Positions 1-8,556 of a DNA stretch of 32,421 nucleotides are shown here, piece by piece. The translations under genes and the position numbers were made by a program. Source of the DNA: Planctomycetota bacterium (GTDB lineage: Bacteria; Planctomycetota; Planctomycetia; Planctomycetales; Planctomycetaceae). Where the stretch lies: the NCBI GenBank assembly GCA_003670925.1, contig QWQG01000029.1, forward strand, positions 1-32,421, read 5' to 3'. Each line of letters opens with the position of its first letter. The first letter of the stretch is position 1. The notes below the pieces were generated by a model. That model did no database searches. It saw nothing but the letters and a program-made list of their open reading frames with translations, and was not told the origin of the DNA.

Positions 1-30
1 ATGTCCAAGGTACAGGAATCGCGGCTTTCA

Positions 31-1767
31 TTAATAAATCGATGGATCAGCATCTTGGCTGCCGTCAGCGTGTAGGAAGCGGAAGTCGCAGCCTTCGTGA
101 GCCTGAGTTGTCTCATTCAGATAGAGCTTACCGTAGCCGCGTGTGAATTTTGCTGTGGGGGCTTTCCAGCCTGCCTTCCGCGTTGCCATCTCTTCGTCAC
201 TGATTTCAAGATGCAGCCGACGTCCGGCGACATCCAGTGTGATCATGTCGCCGTCGTGGACGAGGGCCAGCGGGCCACCGACAAAGGATTCCGGTGACAC
301 ATGCAGCACACAGGCTCCGTAACTGGTGCCGCTCATCCGTGCATCACTGATCCGCACCATGTCACGCACGCCCTGTTCCAGCAGATACTTTGGAATCGGC
401 AACATGCCCCATTCTGGAATGCCGGGTGCTCCGAGTGGGCCGGCATTCTGCAGCACAATGACATGCTCTTTCGTTAGAGCAAGAGACGCATCATCGATAC
501 GGGATTTCAAATCGGGATAGTCCTTAAAAACAGCAGCGGGCCCACGATGCTGCAGCAATTCAGCCTCTGCAGCCGCAGGTTTGATCACACATCCGTCCGG
601 AGCCAGATTGCCCCGCAGCACAGCCAGACTGCCCGTCGCACAAATTGGATTGTCTCGACGACGAATTACGTCATCGTTCCAGATCTCCGCACCATCCATG
701 GCGGCTCTCAGCGTCTGACCTTCGACCGTTTGAGCATCTAGATGCAACAGATCTGCAATTTGCACGAGCAAGGCGTTCAGGCCACCCGCGTCGAAGAAGT
801 CTGCCATGACGAATTTTCCAGCTGGTCGCAGATTGGCCAGTACCGGAGTTCGCTGCGACGCCAGATCGAAATCTTCCAACGTTAACTTCACGCCGGTCCG
901 ACCGGCCATTGCCATCAAATGCACGATGGCGTTCGTTGATCCGCCGATTGCCATCAGTGTCGTAATCGCGTTTTCAAAAGCCGTCCGATTGACGATCTCC
1001 GAGGGCTTCACATTCAACCACGCAAGTTCCACGGCCTGCCGACCAGTCATCGATGCCATCCTTGCGTGACCGGAATGTGTTGCCGGAATAGAACTGGCTC
1101 CGGCCAGCGTCATGCCCATCACTTCTGCCAACGCTGTCATCGTGGAAGCCGTGCCCATGGTCATGCAGTGCCCTGGCGACGCAGCGATGTGATCTTCCAG
1201 CTGACACCAGGCTTCGCACGACAGTCGCCCCGCGCCGCGTTCGGCCCAGAATCGCCAGACGTCCGTGCCGCTGGCGAGTTGTGCGCCATGCCATGCCGTA
1301 CGATTCATCGGTCCGGCTGGCATCACAATCGACGGCACATCGGCGCTCAACGCCCCCATGAGCAGGGCGGGTGTCGTCTTATCACATCCGACCATCAACA
1401 CTGCTGCGTCGATCGGATACGTGCGGAGTACTTCTTCGCCTTCCATCGCCAGCAGGTTGCGATAGTACATTGAAGTGGGTTTCATAAAAGTTTCGCTGAG
1501 CCCCATCACGGGGATCTCAACGGGAAACCCGCCCGCCTGCCAGACGCCGCGTTTGATGTCTTCGACACGCTGCTTGAAATGTGCGTGGCAGGAAATCAGA
1601 TCGTTCCACGTATTCAATATTCCGATCACCGGCTTGTCTTTGAAGTCGTCGGTCGAGAAACCGGCTTGCTTCTGCCGCGAACGATGCCCAAACGACCGAA
1701 GATCGTCAGACCCCAGATAACGATGACTGCGAAGTTGTTCCGGCTGGAGACGTGTGCGTGCATGCAT
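31..1767 (-). CDS. IlvD/Edd-family sugar-acid dehydratase, L-arabinonate dehydratase-like
   Basis: This 578-residue protein belongs to the iron-sulfur dehydratase family that includes dihydroxy-acid dehydratase, 6-phosphogluconate dehydratase and pentonate dehydratases. The three cluster cysteines expected of arabinonate-type enzymes are visible: C60 (LISCHAH), C128 (GCDKTTPALLMG) and C201 (GHCMTMGTAS). The catalytic serine region is SDARMSGTSYGACVLHVSPE near residues 474-493. The N-terminal LRSHRYLG and the length near 580 fit the L-arabinonate/D-xylonate subgroup better than biosynthetic IlvD. The likely reaction is dehydration of an aldonic acid to a 2-keto-3-deoxy acid in the cytoplasm. 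The start is ATG at 1767 with only a weak ribosome site. The gene is divergent from the thioredoxin/NHL gene. Family membership is secure; the exact substrate is inferred and could be arabinonate, xylonate, fuconate or another sugar acid. Confidence 0.85.
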   Translation of the reverse strand: MHARTRLQPEQLRSHRYLGSDDLRSFGHRSRQKQAGFSTDDFKDKPVIGILNTWNDLISCHAHFKQRVEDIKRGVWQAGGFPVEIPVMGLSETFMKPTSMYYRNLLAMEGEEVLRTYPIDAAVLMVGCDKTTPALLMGALSADVPSIVMPAGPMNRTAWHGAQLASGTDVWRFWAERGAGRLSCEAWCQLEDHIAASPGHCMTMGTASTMTALAEVMGMTLAGASSIPATHSGHARMASMTGRQAVELAWLNVKPSEIVNRTAFENAITTLMAIGGSTNAIVHLMAMAGRTGVKLTLEDFDLASQRTPVLANLRPAGKFVMADFFDAGGLNALLVQIADLLHLDAQTVEGQTLRAAMDGAEIWNDDVIRRRDNPICATGSLAVLRGNLAPDGCVIKPAAAEAELLQHRGPAAVFKDYPDLKSRIDDASLALTKEHVIVLQNAGPLGAPGIPEWGMLPIPKYLLEQGVRDMVRISDARMSGTSYGACVLHVSPESFVGGPLALVHDGDMITLDVAGRRLHLEISDEEMATRKAGWKAPTAKFTRGYGKLYLNETTQAHEGCDFRFLHADGSQDADPSIY

Positions 1768-2097
1768 GGTTCAGGAGTGCTCTGGAGAGGAACGTTTACA
1801 AAAAGCGAGCCGGGATGATATCCGGGTATTCTGACCAGATGGAAGCCACACTGATGCAATCGTTTTTCACGCGAATAGCGGACCGTCCGATGGCTCATTC
1901 CGGGGGCTGGTAGTGTGACGCCGCGTAGAATTCTTGCCGATGCAAAACCAACGTTAGATGCGGCTACCCTTGAAACACGGGTTCGTTCGGATCACAATCC
2001 AGAGACGGTGCTGGGATTATTGAGCCAATCGACCCACTCAGCTGCCTCAATTATCAGATTTAGCTGACTCAATCCTCAATCAAAAGGACGTGACGGC
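1768..2097. other. Divergent intergenic region
   Basis: These 330 bases separate the dehydratase (-) from the thioredoxin/NHL gene (+), so promoters for both should lie here. I see an AAAGGA ribosome site at about 2082-2087 before the ATG at 2098. I see no convincing -35/-10 pair, RNA gene or conserved small ORF. Confidence 0.5.
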
Positions 2098-4188
2098 ATG
2101 ATTCGTCGCCTACATGTTTCTAGCCGCACCATCTTCTCAATCGCGTGGCTGGCCATTGCAGCCTCGGCACAATTCAGCGTGGCCGCGCCGGTTCAGGTCA
2201 CTGCAGATCCTAGACCAGCGAATGGGGCCGCAGCGGCGGATGCTCAGCAGAATCCCTTCCCGAAGGCCGTTGCCGTGCCGGAGGGAATTTTGGACGGGGG
2301 AACAGAATGGCTGAATACGTCGCAGCCGATCGACATGAAGGACCTGAAAGGCAAGATCGTCATTCTGGATTTTTGGACCTACTGTTGCATCAACTGCATG
2401 CACATCCTGCCGGATCTCAAGTTTCTGGAAGAAAAGTATCCGAAGCAGATCGTCGTCATCGGTGTGCATTCGGCAAAATTTGACAACGAAAAAGATTCGC
2501 AGAACATCCGCGACGCGATCCTTCGGTACGATATTCAGCACCCTGTTGTCAACGACAGCGAACTTTTGATCTGGCGTAAATTTGGGACGCGTTCATGGCC
2601 GACGGTGGCGATCGTTGATCCGGAAGGGAAGTTTATAGGATCGCAAAGTGGTGAAGGTCACAGAGATTTGATCGACGCCGTTGTAACACAGTTAATTACG
2701 TACCATCGAGCAAAGGGGACACTTGACGAAATCCCGCTGGTCTTCGAGTCGGAAGCCAGTAAATCGCCACCGACCACACTCCGATATCCTGGGAAAATTC
2801 TAGCCGATGAGGCGTCACAGCGTGTCTTCATTACTGACAGCAATCACAACCGCATCGTCGTGGCCTCGACTTCCGGAGAACTTCTGCACACGATCGGGAC
2901 TGGCCTGAGTGGCAGGACAGATGGCGCATTTGATGTGGCGGAGTTCAATCATCCGCAGGGAATTGTGCTGGTTGGAAATATGCTGTATGTCGCCGACACC
3001 GAAAACCACTTGCTGCGGGCTGTTGATCTCGAAACTAAGGCCGTCTCGACACTGGCCGGGACAGGCATGCAAGGTTCTTTGGGATTTCTGGGTGGGAATC
3101 TGCTTGCGTCGCCATTGAACAGCCCATGGTCCATGGCGCATGTTTCAGGGACATTGTACGTCGCCATGGCTGGGCCGCATCAGATCTGGTCACACAAACT
3201 CGGTGAAAACACGATCAATGTCTATGCCGGCAGCGGCCGTGAAGATGTGACTAACGGGCCACTGGCGACCAGTGCTTTTGCGCAGCCATCGGAAATCGTG
3301 GCAGATCAAAACGGCAAGTTTTTGTATGTTGTCGATAGCGAAGGATCTGCGATTCGCAAAATAGCGACGAAGAGCCCTGGTCGTGTCACGACTGTGGCCG
3401 GCACATCTGAGTTGCCGCGCGGGCAGTCGCTGTTCGCATTTGGCAATCAGGATGGTGTCGGTAATCGGGCTCGGTTTCAACATCCACTGGGGATCGCGAT
3501 CTACAATGATTCACTGTTTGTTGCAGATTCGTACAACCACGCATTACGAGAAATTGAACTGAAGTCTGAAACCGTTTCGACGGTAGCTGGCGGCGGTTCG
3601 GCAGGAAGTGAGATTGATCCGCTGCAGTTGAGTGAACCGGGAGGCTTATCCGTTGCCGGATCTTCACTGTATATCGCTGATACGAACAATCATCGGATTG
3701 TCGTCATGGATCTGAACACGAAACAATCTCGGGTGTTTGAAGTCGCCGGACTGGCTGCACCAAATCCTCCCAAACCAGTTGCCGTGCGAGACACCGCGAA
3801 CGCGATCGACACCGCAGTAAAGTCGTTTGTCTTAGGCGAGAAATTACCGGTCAAGATTGCATTGATGATTCCCGATGGCTACAAGCTCAACGCGCTCGCT
3901 CCGGTGAGGTGGGAACTCTTCACCGATGGAACGCAATCGATCTTCCCCACCGTCGCTCTCGGCCAGCGTAACCAAGTTGTCGTGACTGACGGTCATGCGA
4001 CATTTGACATGCCGCTGACCGGAGAATCAGGAACAGCGACAATGTATATCCGTGTTGATTATGGCTATTGCGGAACAGAAGAAAACGCGGTGTGCCGTCT
4101 TGCCACTGCAACATGGCGGGTTCCGATTACGATCGCCGCTGACGCCCCTGTTGACACATTAAGCCTTTCATTTCCAGCTGCTCAATAA
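2098..4188 (+). CDS. Secreted thioredoxin-like/NHL-repeat protein (NHLRC2-like)
   Basis: The 696-residue product starts with a signal peptide (basic [10 protein letters not shown], then a hydrophobic stretch to about residue 30, AxA-type end), so it is probably exported. Residues about 75-200 form a thioredoxin-like domain with the motif WTYCCINC (C97-I-N-C100, preceded by C96) and a cis-proline in RSWPTV at 168. The CCINC signature is typical of NHLRC2-like proteins. Residues about 230-560 hold at least four NHL beta-propeller blades, seen as [34 protein letters not shown] and [14 protein letters not shown]-terminal beta-rich domain (about 575-696) has a cysteine pair in CGTEENAVC. Role: probably a periplasmic thiol-redox or scaffold protein; the partner is unknown. 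An AAAGGA ribosome site supports the start. The next gene begins 14 bases after the stop, so the two are probably co-transcribed. Confidence 0.85.
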   Translation: MIRRLHVSSRTIFSIAWLAIAASAQFSVAAPVQVTADPRPANGAAAADAQQNPFPKAVAVPEGILDGGTEWLNTSQPIDMKDLKGKIVILDFWTYCCINCMHILPDLKFLEEKYPKQIVVIGVHSAKFDNEKDSQNIRDAILRYDIQHPVVNDSELLIWRKFGTRSWPTVAIVDPEGKFIGSQSGEGHRDLIDAVVTQLITYHRAKGTLDEIPLVFESEASKSPPTTLRYPGKILADEASQRVFITDSNHNRIVVASTSGELLHTIGTGLSGRTDGAFDVAEFNHPQGIVLVGNMLYVADTENHLLRAVDLETKAVSTLAGTGMQGSLGFLGGNLLASPLNSPWSMAHVSGTLYVAMAGPHQIWSHKLGENTINVYAGSGREDVTNGPLATSAFAQPSEIVADQNGKFLYVVDSEGSAIRKIATKSPGRVTTVAGTSELPRGQSLFAFGNQDGVGNRARFQHPLGIAIYNDSLFVADSYNHALREIELKSETVSTVAGGGSAGSEIDPLQLSEPGGLSVAGSSLYIADTNNHRIVVMDLNTKQSRVFEVAGLAAPNPPKPVAVRDTANAIDTAVKSFVLGEKLPVKIALMIPDGYKLNALAPVRWELFTDGTQSIFPTVALGQRNQVVVTDGHATFDMPLTGESGTATMYIRVDYGYCGTEENAVCRLATATWRVPITIAADAPVDTLSLSFPAAQ

Positions 4189-4202
4189 CCCAAAGTTTGT
4201 CC

Positions 4203-5303
4203 ATGAAAATTGTTCGCATTGCGGCGTATCAGATTGATCTCCCTTTGAATGAAGGTAGTTACAAATGGGCGGGGGGGAAATCAGTGGATGTTTTCGACAG
4301 TACCATCGTGCGTGTCGAAACTGATACTGGGCTTGCCGGCCACGGTGAAGTTTGCCCGTTGGGGCCGGCGTATCTGCCCGCCTACGCTGCCGGTGTTCGA
4401 GCAGGGATTGCGGAGCTAGCTCCGCATTTGATTGGCCTTGATCCCCGCGAGTTGAATCAACTCAATCAACGCATGGATCAGGTAATGAAAGGGCATGCGT
4501 ATGTAAAATCGGGAATCGACATTGCTTGTTGGGACATTCTTGGGCAGGCTACGGGCTTGCCGGTCTGCACGCTTCTTGGCGGGCGATTTGGAAAAGATGT
4601 GGGCTTATATCGAGCGATCTCGCAGGTTTCCCCGGCGGAGATGGCAACCAACGTGGCGGAATATAGACAACAGGGCTATCGCCGTTTTCAACTCAAAGTT
4701 GGTGGCGACGCAGACGAAGACATTGCGCGGATTCGAGCCGTGTCGGCCATCTTGCAGCCCGGTGATCGATTAATTGCCGATGCCAACACCGGTTGGCTCG
4801 TGCACGATGCCGCGCGCGTGGTGCGCGGCGTGCAGGATATTGACGTTTATATTGAACAACCGTGCGCGACGTACGATGAGTGTCTTTCAATTCGTCGCCG
4901 CACGAGTCATCCGTTCGTGATGGATGAACTGATCGATAGTGTGGAAATGCTGATGCGCGCCCATGGTGATCGAGCGGCAGACGTGGTAAATTTAAAGATC
5001 AGTAAATTCGGTGGTCTTACGAAAACACGGCAAGCTCGCGATCTCTGCGTCGCGTTGGGAATCGCGATGACGCTCGAAGACAGCTGGGGCGGCGACATTG
5101 CGACCGCCGCCATCGCGCATCTGGCACATAGTACGCCGGAGCGATTTCTCTTCACGACAACCGACTTCAACAGTTACGTCACCGTCAGTAACGCCACCGG
5201 AGCCCCGCAGCGTGTGCAGGGTCGGATGGCCGCATCCATGGCGCCCGGTTTGGGGATCCAGCCAAGATTTGAGCTGCTTGGGGAACCGGTAGTAGACGTC
5301 TGA
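4203..5303 (+). CDS. Enolase-superfamily dehydratase, cis-3-hydroxy-L-proline dehydratase-like
   Basis: This 366-residue protein is a mandelate racemase/muconate lactonizing enzyme family member. Counting from ATG 4203, the K-x-K motif FQLKVGG carries the base K165. Metal ligands are D193 (ADANTGW), E218 (YIEQP) and D241 (VMDE), and the opposite-face lysine K265 lies in NLKISK. Two active-site lysines at 165 and 265, with CPLGPAYLP and [17 protein letters not shown], resemble characterised cis-3-hydroxy-L-proline dehydratases, which give 1-pyrroline-2-carboxylate. The reading frame also allows TTG at 4197, but the ATG matches the family start better. It follows the thioredoxin/NHL gene after 14 bases. 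Superfamily and active-site layout are seen directly. Substrate assignment rests on remembered family resemblance and is less certain. Confidence 0.8.
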   Translation: MKIVRIAAYQIDLPLNEGSYKWAGGKSVDVFDSTIVRVETDTGLAGHGEVCPLGPAYLPAYAAGVRAGIAELAPHLIGLDPRELNQLNQRMDQVMKGHAYVKSGIDIACWDILGQATGLPVCTLLGGRFGKDVGLYRAISQVSPAEMATNVAEYRQQGYRRFQLKVGGDADEDIARIRAVSAILQPGDRLIADANTGWLVHDAARVVRGVQDIDVYIEQPCATYDECLSIRRRTSHPFVMDELIDSVEMLMRAHGDRAADVVNLKISKFGGLTKTRQARDLCVALGIAMTLEDSWGGDIATAAIAHLAHSTPERFLFTTTDFNSYVTVSNATGAPQRVQGRMAASMAPGLGIQPRFELLGEPVVDV

Positions 5304-5343
5304 CTGTTCCGGAATATCGCGCGCGGTTGACGATGGCCCATGC

Positions 5344-5454
5344 GTTTAACCGCGTGGGAACGCCCCGCGCTTCAAATTTCAAATTTCAAATTTCAAATTT
5401 CAAATACGAAATCTCAAATAGAACAAAGGCGGCCCGCCGGGCACGCGGTTAAAC
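5344..5454. repeat. Inverted pair of a GTTTAACCGCGTG element
   Basis: GTTTAACCGCGTG at 5344-5356 is matched exactly by its reverse complement at 5442-5454. Both are followed inward by GC-rich tails, and the pair encloses an AT-rich heptamer array. A third copy of the 13-mer lies at 20638-20650. The pair sits in the convergent gap after the enolase-superfamily gene and after mreD. A dispersed REP-like extragenic element is the most likely explanation. Confidence 0.7.
5371..5419. repeat. Tandem TTCAAAT heptamer array
   Basis: Five perfect TTCAAAT units (5371-5405) are followed by two diverged units, ACGAAAT and CTCAAAT, to 5419. The array is non-coding and lies exactly between the two inverted GTTTAACCGCGTG copies. 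Seven-base units would shift any reading frame, and no gene covers it. Confidence 0.9.
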
Positions 5455-5485
5455 CATCCAATGCCAACCACGTGCGGTCTAATCT

Positions 5486-5499
5486 GGACATTCATGTCC
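5486..5499. repeat. 14-base palindrome GGACATTCATGTCC
   Basis: The sequence is an inverted repeat with 6-base arms and a two-base centre. The same 14-mer, in the opposite orientation, occurs at 27483-27496. Both copies are intergenic. It lies just beyond the 3' end of mreD. Confidence 0.7.
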
Positions 5500-5512
5500 T
5501 GCTGCACAACCA

Positions 5513-6037
5513 TCAGATCCACTGCTGACTAGCGCGCCGCAGGCCAAGTTCATCAGCGAGGCGCATGAGCATCGAGATTCCAGCACTGATCGGCAGGCTG
5601 ATCATCAGCAGCGAGGGCAACGATGTCTTCACTGCAAACTGAATGTCCACAGCGGCTGGCATGGCTGAGAGATTGAGTTGGCTGATCAGTTGTAAGCTGA
5701 CCGCTAGCAGTGTGATGAATGGCAGGTGTAACGGCGTCAACATTTTGGCTAATGATTGCCGGCGGGAACTATAATCGTCTGGCTTCGCGGACGGACTGAT
5801 CAGACAGGCCGCGATTGCTGGCAGAAGCATGGGGCAGAGTGGCAAGCATCCCGGTCTGGCCACCCAGTCAATTAACAACGCTGTAGCCGAAAGCAGAATC
5901 CCTGTCACCGAACGCATCCAGAACATGATGCCACAGGCAATCGGCAGAACCAAGGCGCCGTGAGGCAGCGAACGGGACCACGCAAGTTCAACTGCGATTG
6001 TCATCCAGAGAATCACCAGCATTGAAATTGTTTTCAT
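5513..6037 (-). CDS. mreD: Rod-shape protein MreD
   Basis: The 174-residue protein is almost entirely hydrophobic, with about five membrane segments, for example the stretches around ISMLVILWMTIAVEL, GALVLPIACGIMFWM, MLLPAIAACLI, LPFITLLAVSLQLI and LLMISLPISAGISML. MreD is the integral membrane partner of MreC and MreB in the elongasome. The call rests on size, topology and position right after mreC, since MreD sequence is poorly conserved. The frame is open up to 6160, but ATG at 6037 overlaps the mreC stop as ATGA, a standard translational-coupling arrangement, so I use that start. Confidence 0.82.
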   Translation of the reverse strand: MKTISMLVILWMTIAVELAWSRSLPHGALVLPIACGIMFWMRSVTGILLSATALLIDWVARPGCLPLCPMLLPAIAACLISPSAKPDDYSSRRQSLAKMLTPLHLPFITLLAVSLQLISQLNLSAMPAAVDIQFAVKTSLPSLLMISLPISAGISMLMRLADELGLRRASQQWI

Positions 6038-7011
6038 TTTGGCCCTCTCGAATCTACTGCTATCGAGACGGCCGTAATGTCCGTCTGCAGACTCATACGC
6101 ACAATTCCCACGCGGTCCAGTTCTGCCAATGTGAAGCCCGGCTGAATCCGCACGTCCCATTGGCCGCCCGCGAGGAATTCCGCAGAAGTTACGGTTCCAA
6201 AAAACAGTCGTGGGCCACGAACTCCATTAATATCTGCACTGACGACAGTGTCACCGACCGTCACGGCGTCGGTGTAAGTAATTCCTGTCAAACGGCACTC
6301 TGACGTTCCTGTTCCTTCCAACATCCCGACCGCTCCGAAGTGCAGTCCGTCATCTGATGTGCGCAAGAGTTGCACCTGAGCGCGGAAGTCGGCTGATGTC
6401 ACGGGTTGAACCATACTCACCCAACGTCCGGTCTTTTGGACGCGTCCAATGACGCTCGAACCCGACAGCACACGGTCACCCGCCGCCACGCCAGCGTCTG
6501 AGCCAATATCTACGACGGCACCGCTGCCATCCACGACTAGTTCCGAACGAGTTATGCCTGCTGACTTGCCTGCCGAAATAATAAGTTCCCGCAACGCCCC
6601 TGGAATCCCGCTGCTACTGATCACCTGTGCCGGAATCATCGCATAGTCTGTCAGTGATGAGGCAGGATCAACAAATTCAGCGACCACAGTCGCTTCTTTG
6701 GATCGCTGTAAATCACGCCGTAATTTCGCGTTTTCAATCATCAACTGGCGGAGTGTCTGCAACTGTTGCGCAGTGAGATCCGTTGCGGCAGCCGTTTTAA
6801 CAGGACTGGTGCCGCTCATCCGTTTTCCGGCATCAACCGGTTGCGGCGTGATGGCCATCAGCATCAGTCTCCCGGGACTTAACGCATCGTGCAGCACAGA
6901 CCGCACCACGCTCAGCATTTCCGTGCGGTCCGCAGCAGTGACGAGGAGCGAAAGCACAAACATCGCGATCGCGGCGAACCACATTCCGTGACGACTTTCT
7001 TCCACACGCAT
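6034..7011 (-). CDS. mreC: Rod-shape protein MreC
   Basis: The 325-residue protein has a short cytoplasmic N-terminus, one membrane helix (WFAAIAMFVLSLLVTAA), a coiled-coil stretch (LTAQQLQTLRQLMIENAKLRRDLQ) and the beta-rich periplasmic MreC domain with VVDGSGAVVDIGSDAGVAAG and GDRVLSGSSVIGRV. MreC links the MreB filament to periplasmic wall enzymes. A GTG at 7014 is followed directly by ATG at 7011. AGGAG sits 6 bases before the ATG, so I choose ATG. It starts 15 bases after the mreB stop and overlaps mreD by four bases, so the three genes form one operon. The usual downstream mrdA (PBP2) and rodA genes are not here. Confidence 0.93.
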   Translation of the reverse strand: MRVEESRHGMWFAAIAMFVLSLLVTAADRTEMLSVVRSVLHDALSPGRLMLMAITPQPVDAGKRMSGTSPVKTAAATDLTAQQLQTLRQLMIENAKLRRDLQRSKEATVVAEFVDPASSLTDYAMIPAQVISSSGIPGALRELIISAGKSAGITRSELVVDGSGAVVDIGSDAGVAAGDRVLSGSSVIGRVQKTGRWVSMVQPVTSADFRAQVQLLRTSDDGLHFGAVGMLEGTGTSECRLTGITYTDAVTVGDTVVSADINGVRGPRLFFGTVTSAEFLAGGQWDVRIQPGFTLAELDRVGIVRMSLQTDITAVSIAVDSRGPK

Positions 7012-7026
7012 CACAAACTCCTGTTA

Positions 7027-8070
7027 CTACCGCGTTCCGTCATCCAGTCCGTGCTTCCAGCGATCTAGGTGATCAAGGCAAATCATTGCGCCGCGTGTGA
7101 CGGCTGTACGTGGCGAATCCACAACACGCACCGGAATTCCGAGATGTTGCGAAAGGTAGCGGTCGATCCCTCGCAACAACGCACCGCCTCCAGCCAGCAC
7201 AAGTCCTGTGTCCGCGAGGTCTGCGATAAGTTCGGGTTGACAGCGTTCGATCGTCCGCCGAATACTGTCCACGATTTCTTCGAGCGGCTCGTACAGCGAT
7301 TCTCGAATTTCTTCGCTCGTCACCAGAGCCTTGCGGGGAATTCCGCTAGCGGTATCAAGGCCGCTAACTTCATGTGTCAGCTCATGGTCCAGTGGCGCTG
7401 CGCTCCCGATCGCAATTTTGAGTAGTTCCGCCGTCTGATCACCGATCCGCAGTGAGTATCGACGACGCAGGTAGCGCACGATGGATTCATCCATGGCATC
7501 GCCGGCAATTCGAATTGACTGCGACGCCACGATGTCCGCGAGGCTCAGCACGGCGACTTCGGTTGTACCACCACCAATATCACAAATCATACTCGCCAGC
7601 GGTTCCGACACTGGCAATCCAGCTCCAATCGCGGCTGCTTTCGAATCATCAATTAGCCAGACGCGTCCCGCCCCGGCCCGCTCCGCACTATTGAACACAG
7701 CGCGGCGTTCAACTGCCGTAATACAACCAGGGACCGCAATGATCACGCGCGGACGCAGACCGACAGAACGACCGCAGGCTTTGCGAATAAAGTAGCGCAG
7801 CATGGTCTCGCAGAGTTCGAAGTCGTTGATGACACCGTGCCGCAACGGACGGACGGCCTGAATGCCTTCCGGAGTCCGGCCCAGCATCTGATACGCCAGT
7901 TTCCCGACTGCCGCGCCACGTCCCACAACGCGATGCTTTCCCTTTGCCACGGCGACGACGGAAGGTTCGTCAATCCGAATGCCTTCACCTGGCAGACCGA
8001 TCTGCGTGGACGTCGTCCCCAGATCGATTGCAAGGTCGGAGCAAAATCGTTTTCGAACCCAGGCCAGCAT
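7027..8070 (-). CDS. mreB: Rod-shape-determining actin homologue MreB
   Basis: The product is 347 residues, the usual MreB length. The amphipathic N-terminus MLAWVRKRF is followed by phosphate loop 1 (DLAIDLGTTST, 12-22), phosphate loop 2 (DIGGGTTE, 164-171) and the adenosine motif GLVLAGGGALL (289-299). It forms membrane-bound filaments that guide wall synthesis. The motif that normally reads IEEPMAAAIGA is IDDSKAAAIGA here (D141, D142, S143, K144), an unusual change near the ATP site. The frame extends to a GTG at 8109, but ATG at 8070 has an AGGGAAG ribosome site and gives the standard N-terminus. It is the first gene of mreBCD. Confidence 0.95.
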   Translation of the reverse strand: MLAWVRKRFCSDLAIDLGTTSTQIGLPGEGIRIDEPSVVAVAKGKHRVVGRGAAVGKLAYQMLGRTPEGIQAVRPLRHGVINDFELCETMLRYFIRKACGRSVGLRPRVIIAVPGCITAVERRAVFNSAERAGAGRVWLIDDSKAAAIGAGLPVSEPLASMICDIGGGTTEVAVLSLADIVASQSIRIAGDAMDESIVRYLRRRYSLRIGDQTAELLKIAIGSAAPLDHELTHEVSGLDTASGIPRKALVTSEEIRESLYEPLEEIVDSIRRTIERCQPELIADLADTGLVLAGGGALLRGIDRYLSQHLGIPVRVVDSPRTAVTRGAMICLDHLDRWKHGLDDGTR

Positions 8071-8144
8071 CCGTGCTTCCCTGTTAAATTCCCGTATTTT
8101 CTCGCGCACGGTACCCGCGATGACGGAGCGTGGCGCCCCTGTTT

Positions 8145-8172
8145 TTTACAGGCAAACCGGCAAATACCGCAA
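8145..8172 (-). promoter_or_regulatory. Possible mreB promoter
   Basis: On the minus strand TTGCGG (8172-8167) is followed after 16 bases by TGTAAA (8150-8145), about 75 bases before the mreB ATG. The match to the sigma-70 consensus is only moderate. Confidence 0.3.
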
Positions 8173-8206
8173 GACACAGATTTTTTAAGCGATTTCGGCC
8201 TGATTT

Positions 8207-8455
8207 GCCCGTGTCTGGCCTTATCTGTGTTCATCTGCGGCAATTTGTGATTCCAACTTACACCATCCTGTCCGCAATGATCGTCGTCTGTCGAAGCGAT
8301 TCATGTCAGGCGACCCGCAACACGTTTGCCGCTCGAACGAATTCATGACTGGCCACAGACGAACGCAGATACACACAGATAGGTTCCTGCGTTGTTTACG
8401 ATTCTGCTTGATTGCGTCTGGGCTTATTTGTAGCCATCTATGTTCATCTGTGGCA
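8207..8455. repeat. Degenerate ATCTGTGTTCATCTGYGG-type repeat, three copies
   Basis: Upstream of mreB three related blocks occur. Block A (about 8207-8245) reads GTGTCTGGCCTTATCTGTG then TTCATCTGCGGCAA. Block B (about 8351-8382) is inverted, CCACAGACGAACGCAGAT. Block C (about 8413-8455) contains TATGTTCATCTGTGGCAAG. B and C form an imperfect inverted pair. No ORF here looks real. The region between mreB and the ppdK terminator otherwise appears empty. Confidence 0.6.
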
Positions 8456-8476
8456 AGTTCCTGTTCGTACCAATAA

Positions 8477-8509
8477 AGAAGCCCGGCATTTTAAAAATGC
8501 CGGGCTTCT
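8477..8509 (-). terminator. Intrinsic terminator of ppdK
   Basis: AGAAGCCCGGCATTTT (8477-8492) pairs perfectly with AAAATGCCGGGCTTCT (8494-8509). On the minus strand the stem is followed by a T-rich run (TTTATTGG), 48 bases after the ppdK stop. On the plus strand there is no U-tract, so it serves ppdK. Confidence 0.88.
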
Positions 8510-8556
8510 GGGATTTGAGCGGGACAGGTTGCCAAACGCGTCCTGCGGAATGGCAA

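Noticed and set aside
7743-8243. 166-residue minus-strand open frame over the mreB start
   Set aside because: It overlaps mreB in another frame and lacks conserved features; mreB motifs settle the coding frame.
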